Shown here: positions 12,701 through 24,700 of the stretch, in pieces
How the letters are laid out: every line of letters begins with the position of its first letter
Numbering within the stretch: position 1 is the stretch's first letter
Assembly: GCA_013339685.2 (NCBI GenBank)
Contig: CM023482.1
Span: 79,385,768-79,449,767, forward strand
Direction: 5' to 3'
Source of the DNA: Hyalomma asiaticum
Lineage: Eukaryota > Arthropoda > Arachnida > Ixodida > Ixodidae
Length of the DNA stretch: 64,000 nucleotides
Position numbers and translations under genes: made by a program
The notes under the pieces: model-generated
The model's input: only the letters and a program-made list of their open reading frames with translations
What the model was told of the DNA's origin: nothing
Database searches by the model: none

Positions 12701-15700
12701 TGATCTTTTAGCATCAAAGCAGCTAAAACGCACCTCTGTACATTTCAGGTATGTGCGTCAAGCTGACTGAATTGACTAGCGCTGCTGTAAATCAGACTAG
12801 GGCTACATTTGAAGAGTTCAAGTCTCACCATGGCTCAGGTCGTAATGATTCAGAGCTCTCTCTGTATTGGGGCCACTGAAAGCGGTCTCAAGGTGAAACC
12901 GTTATGTTGACATTCGGAGAGTAAATGAAATTGACTGAATGGCCAAAACCCGGCAGCATGATAAGTGAGAACTGGAGATTATCCTCCATATTGACCCAAC
13001 CTGTCGCTGTTCCTGTTGTTCTAATATTACGGGTCTGTAGCTGAGCCCAAATTCTAATTTTTAATGTACTTTGACGGTTTCATATGTGGAGAAATGAAGT
13101 GTGCTCTTGAAAGCACCTATGCTTTCACTTATGGTACCAACTCATTTCTAAAGTAGACTATGTTATTGGTGTCAACTTGTTTCCATTGCAGATGAGGACA
13201 GGCTACCAACGGCTACAAGCCTTGATCCGGTCTCGTGTCCTCTCACACCGCTTCAAGCATCTGCGGGGACACATTGTTACTCTCCAGGTACCATGAGCAA
13301 GTTTACTGTTGAGCGACATTGGAAGTTAGCCATTTTTGTATGTTAATTATTGAATGATGTGGCCTTATCTTGTACTGTATGGGTACTGTACGGGTATCTA
13401 AGAGGTGATATTCTTAAGGGAAGCAGCAAAAAGTACAATAAATCACCATTTTTACTGTGATGCTTAGAATATTTATAGTGCAGTCAAGCCTCATTTCTAT
13501 AATGAGTTATTGGACCTATGAAAATAAAATTGAAATGTTTATTTTTAATCAACATGAATGTATGACAAATACACCCTTATGGTGAATGTTGAATACATTG
13601 GTATCAGATGCAACTTTGTTATAACAACATTCAGGTCTAGTCCCACTTGAATGTTAAATTTGTATGTTGCTTCTTTAAAAATCTTAATATGGGGAAAAGA
13701 AAGGCAGTGTCCTAGGGTCGAGCCACACTAGCGGAAAAACGCTCATGGAGTCCTGTCAGTGGCGAAACATGAGCCCCCGAGGCTGCTGCGTGGGAGGGTT
13801 CTTGTGCCACAAGAGAAATGGGTCCAGGCGTGGTTTCTCTTGGTGCGCTGAATGCTGCTGTTGGAGGGGACCAATCAGAGCATGCCCTTCCATGACATAT
13901 GTGCTTCATCGCGAAATCATGAGGTACCCACCCGGAGGCTCGTTTCATGCCCACGTGGCGGCTCGCTTGCCACGTACGCTCGTTCAGTAACTTATGTGAA
14001 TGGTTCTGCATATACATGAAGAAAATAATGTAGCAGGATACTTCAAGCTCACATCATATGGGTTGACTTTACAGAATTTGCTCATGGCAAGAAAAATTCA
14101 TTTGGATATGTGCTTGACCATTAATCAAGCATGTTATAGGAATGTGTCGAAAGTGCTTGGCAGCATGCACAGCATTGTTTTTATTGCTGGCTTGAACGAA
14201 ACACACACAAGCCACATTTAGAGTAAATACAATCGCACTCTCAAAAATAAGCTTGGCGTGTGGCGCGTAACCGAGGCAATGAAGCCCTGCCTTGCTCTTA
14301 GGTGTTTCAGCAGGACCAGCACGTGGCATCAGAAAGGAGACCACCAGCATGAGTACACTCAAGGAAGCAACAACGTTTTGATTAGCACCTTACATGATTT
14401 GAATATGAAGCAACCAAGAACGTAAGCGCAACTACACACGGTACTTTTGGAAGCAGATGAACGAAAAAGAGCGCATTACCTCACACCCATGCGAAAAGCC
14501 CAAAGGAGGCGCTGTTTTACTGGGCTTCCGCCACAGCTTTTGCAATGGGTCGCCATGAGCCAGTATGGCAGGATCGCCGCCGAAGTGTTTCTCCGCCAGC
14601 TGTGTGCTGCACATGTTTTTCCACTAGTGTGGCCAGGCCTTTATTGCGACATTGCACTCTCACTTGTACACATTAGTCTCTGTGGTTCCATCAAATAGCA
14701 CACTTCTCTATTGCTGATTACTTTGTCTTGTGTTTGTACATGTGTATACTAATGGTGATAGTACGCGTTTAGCGTTGAGCCAGTGAGACGTTTATTGGAG
14801 AGAGCAAAGCTGAATCGACCAGCCGTTCAGGCGGAGCAAGCGCGAGCACCAACAACTGTCCTCGTCTTCGTCTTTTGCTGGCTCTCCTATCTGCGCCCTA
14901 TTTATGTTACAATTACTCCCCCGCTGAAGAGGAGCCATCCTGGCGACCTAAGGAACAGGTACAACTGGCGGGTCATAGTGCGGCTTCAGGCGGTCGACAT
15001 GAACAGTTTCGCGGCCCCGACGGCGGCGGTCTGTGGATGGGTCGACAGGCTCAATAATATAGTTTACCGGAGATGCTTTACGTAGGACACGGTAAGGGCC
15101 GTGATACTTGGGAAGTAGCTTCGCGGAAAGGCCAGGAACGGACGAGGGAACGCGAAGCCACACCAATGCTCCTGGCGAATATGACTGTGAAGGCAGGTTT
15201 TGGTCATGACGGCCTTTCTGTCGCACTTGGTCTTCAGCGGTAAGGGAACGAGCGAGCTGTCGGCAGTCTTCGGCATACGTGGTGACTTCCGATAGAGGCG
15301 TGGATTCTGACGCGTCCGGGCGATACAGAAGAATAGTGTCCATAAATGACGAAGGTTCGCGGCCGTAAAGAAGAAAGAAGGGAGAGAAGCCTGTTGTAGA
15401 CTGAGTGGCGGTGTTGTAGGCGTACGTGACAAATGGTAATATGCGATCCCAGTTGGTATGATCAGTGGACACGTACATGGAGAGCATGTCGCCCAGCGTA
15501 CGGTTGAAGCGCTCAGTCATTCCGTTGGTTTATGGATGGTATGCGCTGGTTGTACGGTGCACAACGTTGCATTCACGCAAGAGGGCTTCGACGGCTTCAG
15601 AGAGGAACGAACGTCCGCGATCGCTGAGTAGCTCACGAGGCGCGCCGTGGCGAAGAACAAGTTTGTAAAGGATGAATAAGCCGACTTCACGTGCTGTGGC

Positions 15701-18700
15701 CTCTGGCAGCGCGGCAGTTTCGGCATAGCGCGTCAGGTGGTCAATAGCGACAATCACCCAGCGGTTGCCGTCAGGTGTGTACGGAAGGGGACCATACAAG
15801 TCAATTCCGATACGGTCAAAAGGTCGGGATGGGCATGGCAGTGGCTGAAGTGGTCCAGTGATTATGTTAGATGGGCTCTTCCGACGTTGGCACTGGGAGC
15901 ATGAGCGTACGTACTGTCGGACAAAGCGGTACATTCCACGCCAGTAGTAGCGCAGCCGGAGGCGTGCATATGTTTTGACTACACCGGCGTGGGCACATTG
16001 TGGGTCCGCGTGAAAGGAGGCGCAGATATCGGCCCGCAGATGGCGAGGGATTACCAGCAACCATTTACGCCCATCAGATAAGTAGTTGCGGCGGTACAGA
16101 AGGCCATCACGGATGGTGAAATGTCGAGCTGTGCGCCGCAGTGAACGGGGAGCGGTACGTGGGGACGGATGAGATAGGTACTCAATTATAGAGACTATCC
16201 AAGGGTCCTGGCGCTGCTCGGACGGCATGTCAGCGTATGCAAGTGACACCAAATCGTAGCTGGAGGCAGACGCAGTGCCAGACTCATGGGGAAGTGGAGA
16301 GCGGGAAAGAGCGTCGGCATCTGAATGTTTGCGGCCTGACCTGTAGACGACACGGATGTCATAGTCTTGGAGTCGTAATGCCCAACGGGCTAAGCGGCCA
16401 GATGGATCTTTCAGCGATGTTAACCAGCACAGGGCGTGGTGATCAGTCACGACGTCAAACGGACGGCCATATACGTACGGTCGAAATTTTGTGATCGCCC
16501 AAACAATGGCCAGACACTCTTTTTCCGTGACCGAATAATTTGCTTCAGCTCTGGTGAGAGTTCGGCTGGCGTACGAGACTACATACTCGTCGAAACCAGA
16601 CTTGCGTTGAGCAAGAACAGCGCCAAGGCCAACTCCACTAGCATCCGTGTGGATTTCAGTAGGAGCATCGGGGTCGAAGTGACGGAGAATTGGCGGGGAT
16701 GTCAGAAGGTCACGCAGAGTTGTGAATGCGTCATCGCAAGCGGAAGACCACGCCGATATGCCTTGGCTGTCAGCGAGTAACTTTGTCAGAGGCGCTATTA
16801 TCGACGCAAAATTGCGGACGAACCGGCGAAAATAGGAACATAGCCCTATAAAACTCCGGAGTTCCTTGAGTGTTGACGGCTTAGGAAACTCGGCGACAGC
16901 GTGAAGCTTTGCGGGGTCGGGCAGAACACCGTCCTTGCTGACAACGTGCCCTAGGATGGTAAGCTTCCGGGCGGCGAAATGACACTTTTTCAAATTCAGT
17001 TGCAGCCCAGCATTTGTAAGGCAATCCAAGACGGCTGCGAGGCGCATGAGATGGGTGTTGAAATCTTTTGAAAAAACTACGACGTCGTCCAGATAGCAGA
17101 GACACGTGTGCCATTTGAGACCGCGAAGTAGGTTGTCCATAAGACGCTCGAACGTAGCGGGGGCATTGCAAAGGCCAAAAGGCATCACGTTGAACTCGTA
17201 CAAGCCGTCAGGAGTCACGAACGCAGTTTTGGGGCAGTCAGCTTCATCGATAGGCACCTGCCAGTACCCCGATCGAAGATCCAACGAAGAAAAGAACTCT
17301 GCGCCTTGCAAGCAGTCGAGTGCGTCGTCGATTCTTGGGAGCGGATAAACATCTTTGCGAGTGATCTTGTTAAGGCGCCTATAATCAACACAAAATCTGA
17401 TGCTACCGTCCTTCTTTTTCACGAGTACGACCGGAGAGGCCCAAGGGCTGTGTGAGGGCTGCACAACGCCGCGACTAAGCATGTCGTTCACCTGGGCGTC
17501 TATAACCTGGCGTTCAGCGTGGGAGACCCGATATGGGCGCTGGCGCAGGGGCGCATGGGTGCCGGTGTCAATACGATGAACGGTTGCAGATGTTCGGCCC
17601 AAGGTGGTTTGATTGTGGTCGAAATAATTCCGATAGCGGTCGAGGAGTTTCAAGAGTTCCATCCGGTGAGCACTAGACAACGCCGAATCAATTGACGGAA
17701 GAAAGACGTCTGCGGAGGCTGAGTTGGACGTAGTAGCGGGATTAATACTGGCGACCGCGAGACTTGCCGTGTGGTCGGGCACTTTACCGGCGCAAACAGA
17801 ATCAATGTCCTCAAGTCGGCCAATACATTCACCACGGAATAAAGTGGCTGGGGATGAAAGCGGGTTCGTCACATAAATGGTTCCGCAAGAGTTTTCAATC
17901 ATCAGAACTGCATAGGGGAGAAGGAAGTTTTTGCGTGAGGTAAATGCTTCGGATGGGGCGAACATGGCGCTAGAGAAGGGAGCATAGTCGCAAGTGATCG
18001 GCACAAGAACACAAGACAAAGGCGGGACGTCAGTGTCTGCTGCGACGACCACACGATAAAGAGAGGAACCGCTAGAGCCAACGTCAGAGGTCGCTGATAA
18101 TTCTAGTTGTCCACGCGCACAATCAACAACGGCTTGGTGTGTAGCGAGGAAGTCCCAACCCAATATAACGTCGTGCGAGCAACGTGATAAGACGACGAAT
18201 TCTACAACATACAAAACGTCCTGAATGATCAGCCGAGCCGTGCATGCCATAGAAGGTTTTATGTGATGCGCGGTTGCTGTTCGCAGGGAGATGTCGGAAA
18301 GCGGAATCGTAATTTTCTTCAATTTGCGGCACATTTCTTCACTCAGCACAGACACAGCGGCTCCAGTATCCACCAACGCTTGCACGGCAACACCTTCAAT
18401 GAATACCATTATTTCGTTAGCAGGCAGAGATCGAGGGCTTGTAGATTTCGACGGCGGCGCAGTTCTTGCCTCCGGAACTGCGGCGGTCAGTTTTCCGTTT
18501 CGACTGGTGGTGAACGACGAACCATCGGCGAAATGGAACGTCGTCGTGGAGAGGGCGACCGACGTGTGTTGAAGGTTCGGCGAGTAGGCGAAGAAGTGTC
18601 GGAAGTTGTGTGGGAGGGAAGCGGCGGTGCTGGCTCAGTACGGACGTAGCTGTAGGCTTCGTCAACGGTAGCTGGACGAGGGACGCGCCGGTAGCAGAAA

Positions 18701-21700
18701 CGCTCGACATGGCCGGGGAGGTGACAGTAGTAACAGATTGGTTTGTTGTCGGGTGTGCGCCAAGGATTACTAGGCGAGACTGCGGGACGGCGATGCTGGG
18801 GCACGTGCGGTGCTGGCGGAGCGCGCGGTGCGTAGATGACGTTTGGCTGATGGGCAGCATCCGCGACGTGGGACGACGCATATGGCTGCCTCCTCGCGAC
18901 GTCGGCGTAGCTCAAGGGTGCGGATACAGGGGGGGGCTGGTGCGTCGGAGGAAGCGCCTCGGATACTTGCTCTTCGATGGTTTGTCGCAAAGAAGAGGCG
19001 AGCCCATGAGTATTGTTTGGGATAAATGGCGCAAGAGACAACTGTCGCGCCACTTCCTCTCGTATAAACTGCTGTATCTGCTGCGTTAAAAGACCAGGGT
19101 CCGCAGATATGGCACCGACGGTCAAAGCAGACGTGGCGGTCGAGTCTAAAGTGGGACGTCGAGTTGCAATGCGCTGCTTCCGCAACTCGTCATAGCTCTG
19201 GCAGTGCTGTATGACATCGGCAACTGTTTGAGGGTTTTTGGCCACTAGCATGTGGAACGCATCGTCGTCGATGCCTTTCATTATATGCTTGACTTTATCA
19301 CCTTCGGACATTACAGGGTTGAAGCGGCGGCAGAGGCTTACGACGTCTTCAATGTAGGAAGTGAAGCACTCACCAGACAGTTGGGCGCGATCACGTAAGC
19401 GCTGTTCTGCGCGGAGTTTGCGAACTGTCGGTCGGCCGAAGGCGTCAGCGAAGGTGGTTTTGAAAGCCGGCCAGCTAGAAATCTCCGCCTCGTGGTTGTT
19501 AAACCAGAGCTCTGCTACGCCTCGCAGGTAGAACTGGACGCGGCCAAGTTTGTCTCTATCGTCCCACTTGTTGTTGACGCTTACTCGTTCATACGAAGCG
19601 AGCCAGTCCTCGACGTCTTGCTCGTCAGTGCCGTTGAAGAGCACGGGGTCGCGCTCCCTTGGAACACCGGAACAGCGGATAGCTTGAGGGGCGGGAGCAT
19701 TCTGCTGCACAGCGTCATCGGTCATGGCTGAAGGTGAAGGTAGAGTCCGGGTACGGAGTTCCAGGATGGAAAAGAGAACCAGCACTTCCACCACTTGATA
19801 GTACGCGTTTAGCGTTGAGCCAGTGAGACGTTTATTGGAGAGAGCAAAGCTGAATCGACCAGCCGTTCAGGCGGAGCAAGCGCGAGCACCAACAACTGTC
19901 CTCGTCTTCGTCTTTTGCTGGCTCTCCTATCTGCGCCCTATTTATGTTACAATGGGAGTGTTTCTACATTATTTTACTAATCTGTCATGCACATGCCTAT
20001 CCTTGACATAACAAGATGAAAGCAAAGGTCTTCGTTTCCCATCTCTAGATTTCTTGTGCCCAAGCTTTTCATAAGATGCAAAGTTAGAAACTTTAGTTTC
20101 AAGCAACAATGCGCTCTGTGAGACTCATGAAGTGCTTTCTCAATGTTTCATGTAATCCCTCTACCTAAATTTCACCTTTGCCAAACAGGCCCTCTGCAGA
20201 GGCTTTGTGGTGCGCCGAGAGTACCAGAAGAAACATGCTGCTGTGATCAAGATCCAGGCATTTGTCCGCAGGGTCATTGCTCAGAAGAACTATCAGAGGA
20301 TGAAGATAGAGGTAAGAGGATGTATGACATTCACTGCTCTAAATTAAGGTTTATACATGAGTAGTGCATGAACACTCCTGTTGAATTATGCGCCGTGCTT
20401 CACAATGTAGTATTAAAACAAGTATTATTATAAGTGTGTTCAACTGCAATATGACATTGGACTGTCCTGTGAAAGTCATGTTGTTCAAGACAGTGATTGA
20501 GCATGAGCAGATGATACCATTACATGGAAAATCTTGTGGCAAGCATCTGAGTCTATCTGGAATGCCAGCACGATGTGCCCTCAGTGTTACTGATGGACAT
20601 TCTTTCCAGTGCCTACAGTCCCTTATCATTATCCTGGTAAGGTCACCACATGATGTGCCATGCATGTGGACATTGACCATTCCGGGTTCCCAGTCGGCTA
20701 ACTTATTGCAGGAGAAGAAACTATGTTTTCCCACTACATATTTAACAAGGGAATGGCACATTCAGTTTGTGTCAAGGCAAGGAGACTGTGTGGCAAATTG
20801 AAAGCGTGCCCTGAAAGCGTGCCCTTTTAGGCTACATTGAACAATGTTGTTGTAGCAGCAGCATTTTTTTATTACTACATACCTCTTTTCTATTGTGATT
20901 GGCACTACTTGTTTCTCGCTGACAATTTCTCACAGCAACCCTTATGCATCTGTTAAATGTATATATGTCAACAGCATCTGTGTGTATATGCTTGCCTGCT
21001 GCACACATTATGACTTTATTGTTTTGCCTTTATTGCTTATGCCTTTATTGTTCTTTTTTTTTCTATTTCTATTGTATGCTTTGCTCACCTGTCCCTCAGC
21101 TTGTAAGGGGGTTGAGGTTTCTCAGACCATCATTATGCAGCTTTTTCTCACCCCCCTCCATTATGCAACTGTTCAGCAGGAAAAAAAGATTCATTCATTC
21201 ATTCATTCATTCATTCATTCATTCATTCATTCATTCATTCATCACACCGTTATATTCATCACACCATTATATTAATGAAGTTCAGCAGCACACACTAAAG
21301 GTAAAAGGATGCTTTCATATCACTTTGTGACCTGTCATTAAGGTGAAAGCTCTTAACTGGCTTGTGTGGAGTAGACTGTGAGCCTCAGATAACAAATGTG
21401 ATGCATTATTGATGGACAACCTGCATTACACTCAGTGAATTCTTTACCATAATTAAGCTGTGACAGGGCACAAAATGACACCTGTGTTCCCCCCCCCCAT
21501 TTTCTGATGTCAAGTTTCACAGGCTACATTTATTCTGTGGTGCTTTTATGTTGATGACAAAATGTGGTCACTAACATGTTTCCCTACCATACTGTAGTGT
21601 CTTTTGCTTATGCCAGCTGTGGTTTTGTTATCATGAAACAATATAGACAGTGAAACCTTCTTTGAAGCTGAAGTTTTCGTCATTTGATGAGAGGTGAATT

Positions 21701-24700
21701 GCCTGCAAAGAAGAGGGCATTTGGGGAAAGGTTCAGAATATGAAGGTTCCCTTGGTAAATGTATTGTATGTAAGAGGGAAGATAACATCTGTCATAAAAG
21801 TATTAATTTATTAATCAATTTCTTTTTAGGCATGTAGCATTTGCTTTTGCTTGAAGTGTCTTCTTGTAATACTTATGGAACAACAGTTGCATACAAGCTG
21901 GGCCACTTATTTGCATGCAATCAGCATCAGCACATTCTTGAGGCCATGAGACTCCGGGAGCAGGAGGAGGCCTTGCTGAAGAAGCAGATGAACCCGAAAA
22001 AGGCTCGCGAGATTGCCGAGCAAAAGTTCAGGGTAAGTAGTAGTGGGAAATGCTTTCTGCTCAGTAACGCATATCTTCACAGATTGAAATTAAATTGTAA
22101 GTGAGCTGTCCCTGCCATCACTACTGTGATAGAAGCCATCATTCTGTCTAGTACGAGCTATGCCCTGAAGAAGTTCATGATCACGTCATCTCTGCCATGT
22201 ATTTGGCTTTTGAAAATGTCAAAGTACGCTCAAAAGGTAGTGTGAACTCTTGAAGGTATAACAAAGTAGAACAGTGTTCATTAAGTCTAATTCTATCTAT
22301 TTCGGGGAAAGTTACGTTCAGTGATAAAGATGGGAGCATGAAATGTTTACTGCAGTTGGATAGGCAGATAAGTTACTCAGATAAAGAAAGGAAAGAAAAA
22401 TTTGATTGTCGCACCCATTTGAGCTTGATGGCCAACAAAGAGCTTTATAGTATTTGCCTACTTGTTTTCATTTTTTGCTACGTATGTATGTCACATCCTC
22501 TGCAAAATGCACGCACTCGGTACCTCTTTTTATTGCCGCAATTTGTGCTCTTTGCCAACCCTCAGGAGCGTCTGCAAGAACTGCACATCAGGCAGCAGGA
22601 GGAAGATGTGCTGGTCCGACGCAGCTTGGAACAGAAGATGGCTGTCATCAAGGATGCCGCAAGTCGGCAAGATGAGCCTCTCGACGACTCCAAGCTGGTT
22701 AGTCCTCATTTTGTTTCTGCAACTTCCACTATTAAGCATCCGAACACTGAAATGCACAAAAGCACTCTGCAAAAACAGCTTGCTTACACCAGTGTCATTG
22801 TTAGTGCAGTGCTTATTTCTGTTGTGTCTGTATTCGAACCTGTTGTAATTTGGTACTCTGGAAACAATGCTTTATATTTCAGCATACAAATTGTGCTCCA
22901 AGGTGGCCTAAATTTTTTGCACTTGTTTGGCTGATTAACTTTGTGTCCACGAACAGAGCCACGTTTATATATTTTGTTGAATGCTGCCAGTGGAAAAATG
23001 TCAGGGCCTTTTCTGACTTGTAAAAATTTGAGCAATTGTCATATTTTCTTTTACTCAGAAGACCTGTGGAGTCGCACTATGTGATTATCATGCCTCCTTG
23101 ATTGTTTTAAAGACGACTGCACAAAATTTCAAGAGCTTGACAGTGATGTTACTCTAAAGTCATTGGAACTAAGCCTCTAAAGTTGCATGCTGTACCTGCC
23201 TTGTGCATTTTATTTTCAGTTATCCCAGTATATAACTGCCAGATTTTAAATTAGGACAGCAAACCTTTTAACAATAAATCAGCCTGAGGTTTGCGAAATC
23301 TACGCTAACAAATCGATTCTTGGCAAGAACAGTGTGACTAAAGCATTCTTTTTCTTTCCTTCAAGGTTGATGTCATATTTGACTTTTTGCCTCGGTCAGA
23401 GTCCGTCAACGAGCAAGTTGGCCCATCAGCGTTCAAGGTAACAGTATATGTATTTTCAATATATTCTTTGTGTCACGTACGGCCATAGTTCATGTGACAT
23501 GTAACATTCCCAACATTTCTTATTGCTCCCTGCATTGAACATGTGCAACTGTAGTTCATAATGTTAAAGCTCTGAAATTAGCTTTCTGGTCACATATTGT
23601 TAGTAAATACATTCCCGACCAATAATTCGGACATGCTCGATAATTCAGATAGCTGCTCGGTATCGCGAATGTCCCCATAGACTTAACGTGTTAATACGAC
23701 TGATGTTTCGGACAGTTTCTAGCTTTTAATTTGATAATTCGGACTTCGTTCATGGCTGTCGAGCACATTGAATGAGCCGCCCTTATATCCTCTGGCACCC
23801 CGACGAGAGAGAGTATAGCCTCAGAGATGGCATACAAAACTGTGATCTCTGAGGCTTAGTTCCGGCTGCGACACGCCAATTTTGAAGGCAAGTCGCATCG
23901 TCACTGCGATCACTGTATCCTGTTCCGGCACCCCATGTGTGGTTCGCCACTCGCAATTACGAGGACGGCTGGTCCTGTCAGATCTGTGATCGCTTGATAA
24001 CACTTTCTCATTCCCTCCTCAGCGCTTGTTTGTTTATTTTTCGTTCCAAGACTTCTTTCTCGTGGCGTTAAGCAACAGGTCACGTCTAATGGTACGAACG
24101 ATGACCTCGCAGTCCACGCCGATGAGCATGCCAACAAAAACAAGGCAAGTACATGGCACTGGTAATGTGGCAACCTTCCAACGCCTTGAAAACAGTATGA
24201 GCAGATGTAATCAGCATCTGCTTCCGTCCTACTGGATTTACCTTTGCTGATTGCCAATGAGCCCGACTTCGCAACGTAAGAGCCTGAACTGCCGCCGATC
24301 ATGAGCTGAAATGCGGACATCACTGACGACCTTGAGGCTGCAGTGTGGTGATTCCCGCCACCGTTACACTTGAAGATATTGTCACCATCATGGCGCAGTG
24401 TCATCATGTGTCGAACTGGACGATTATGAAACAATTGCGCAAGTTCTCAAAATGTCAAAGAGTGAATCCGACTCTGAATATGTACCGTAAGCTACGGAGC
24501 TGTGACATGCGGCTCTGACTTGCGCTTTCACTGTCCTTGTATCGTCGTAAACTGCCAGAAATACACACGGACTTCATCTCACATAAGCGGAAATGTGTGC
24601 AGCAACGCTTGGACCACTTCTTCCTAGCCCAGGCTCCTTAAAACGCAAATAAAATGGCCTTTTTTTGATGCATTTGTTTTTTTGGACATTCAATAATTTA

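Larger units (their letters stand above)
14756..19951 (-). mobile_element. Ty3/gypsy LTR retrotransposon, near-complete
   Basis: A 5,196-bp element inserted antisense to the myosin gene. Two 156-bp LTRs are identical by eye and flanked by atgg (14752-14755 and 19952-19955). On the minus strand it has gag, then pol in the -1 frame (protease, reverse transcriptase, RNase H, integrase), and no env. A purine tract (gcgggggag in reverse complement) lies just inside the 3' LTR, and a candidate primer site agtggtggaag lies just inside the 5' LTR. Identical LTRs imply recent insertion. One in-frame stop in the integrase disables this copy as written. Confidence 0.93.

Noticed and set aside
12281..12733. 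A 150-codon minus-strand gene in the intron
   Set aside because: No recognisable domain, poly-Lys from a poly-T tract at its end, and no splice or start context; probably chance.
14783..15085. Short genes starting in the LTR (also at 19823)
   Set aside because: Identical frames arise because the two LTRs are identical and run antisense to gag-pol; no coding signal.
20895..21330. Ser-Phe-Ile-His repeat proteins
   Set aside because: These frames are translations of an (ATTC)n microsatellite.
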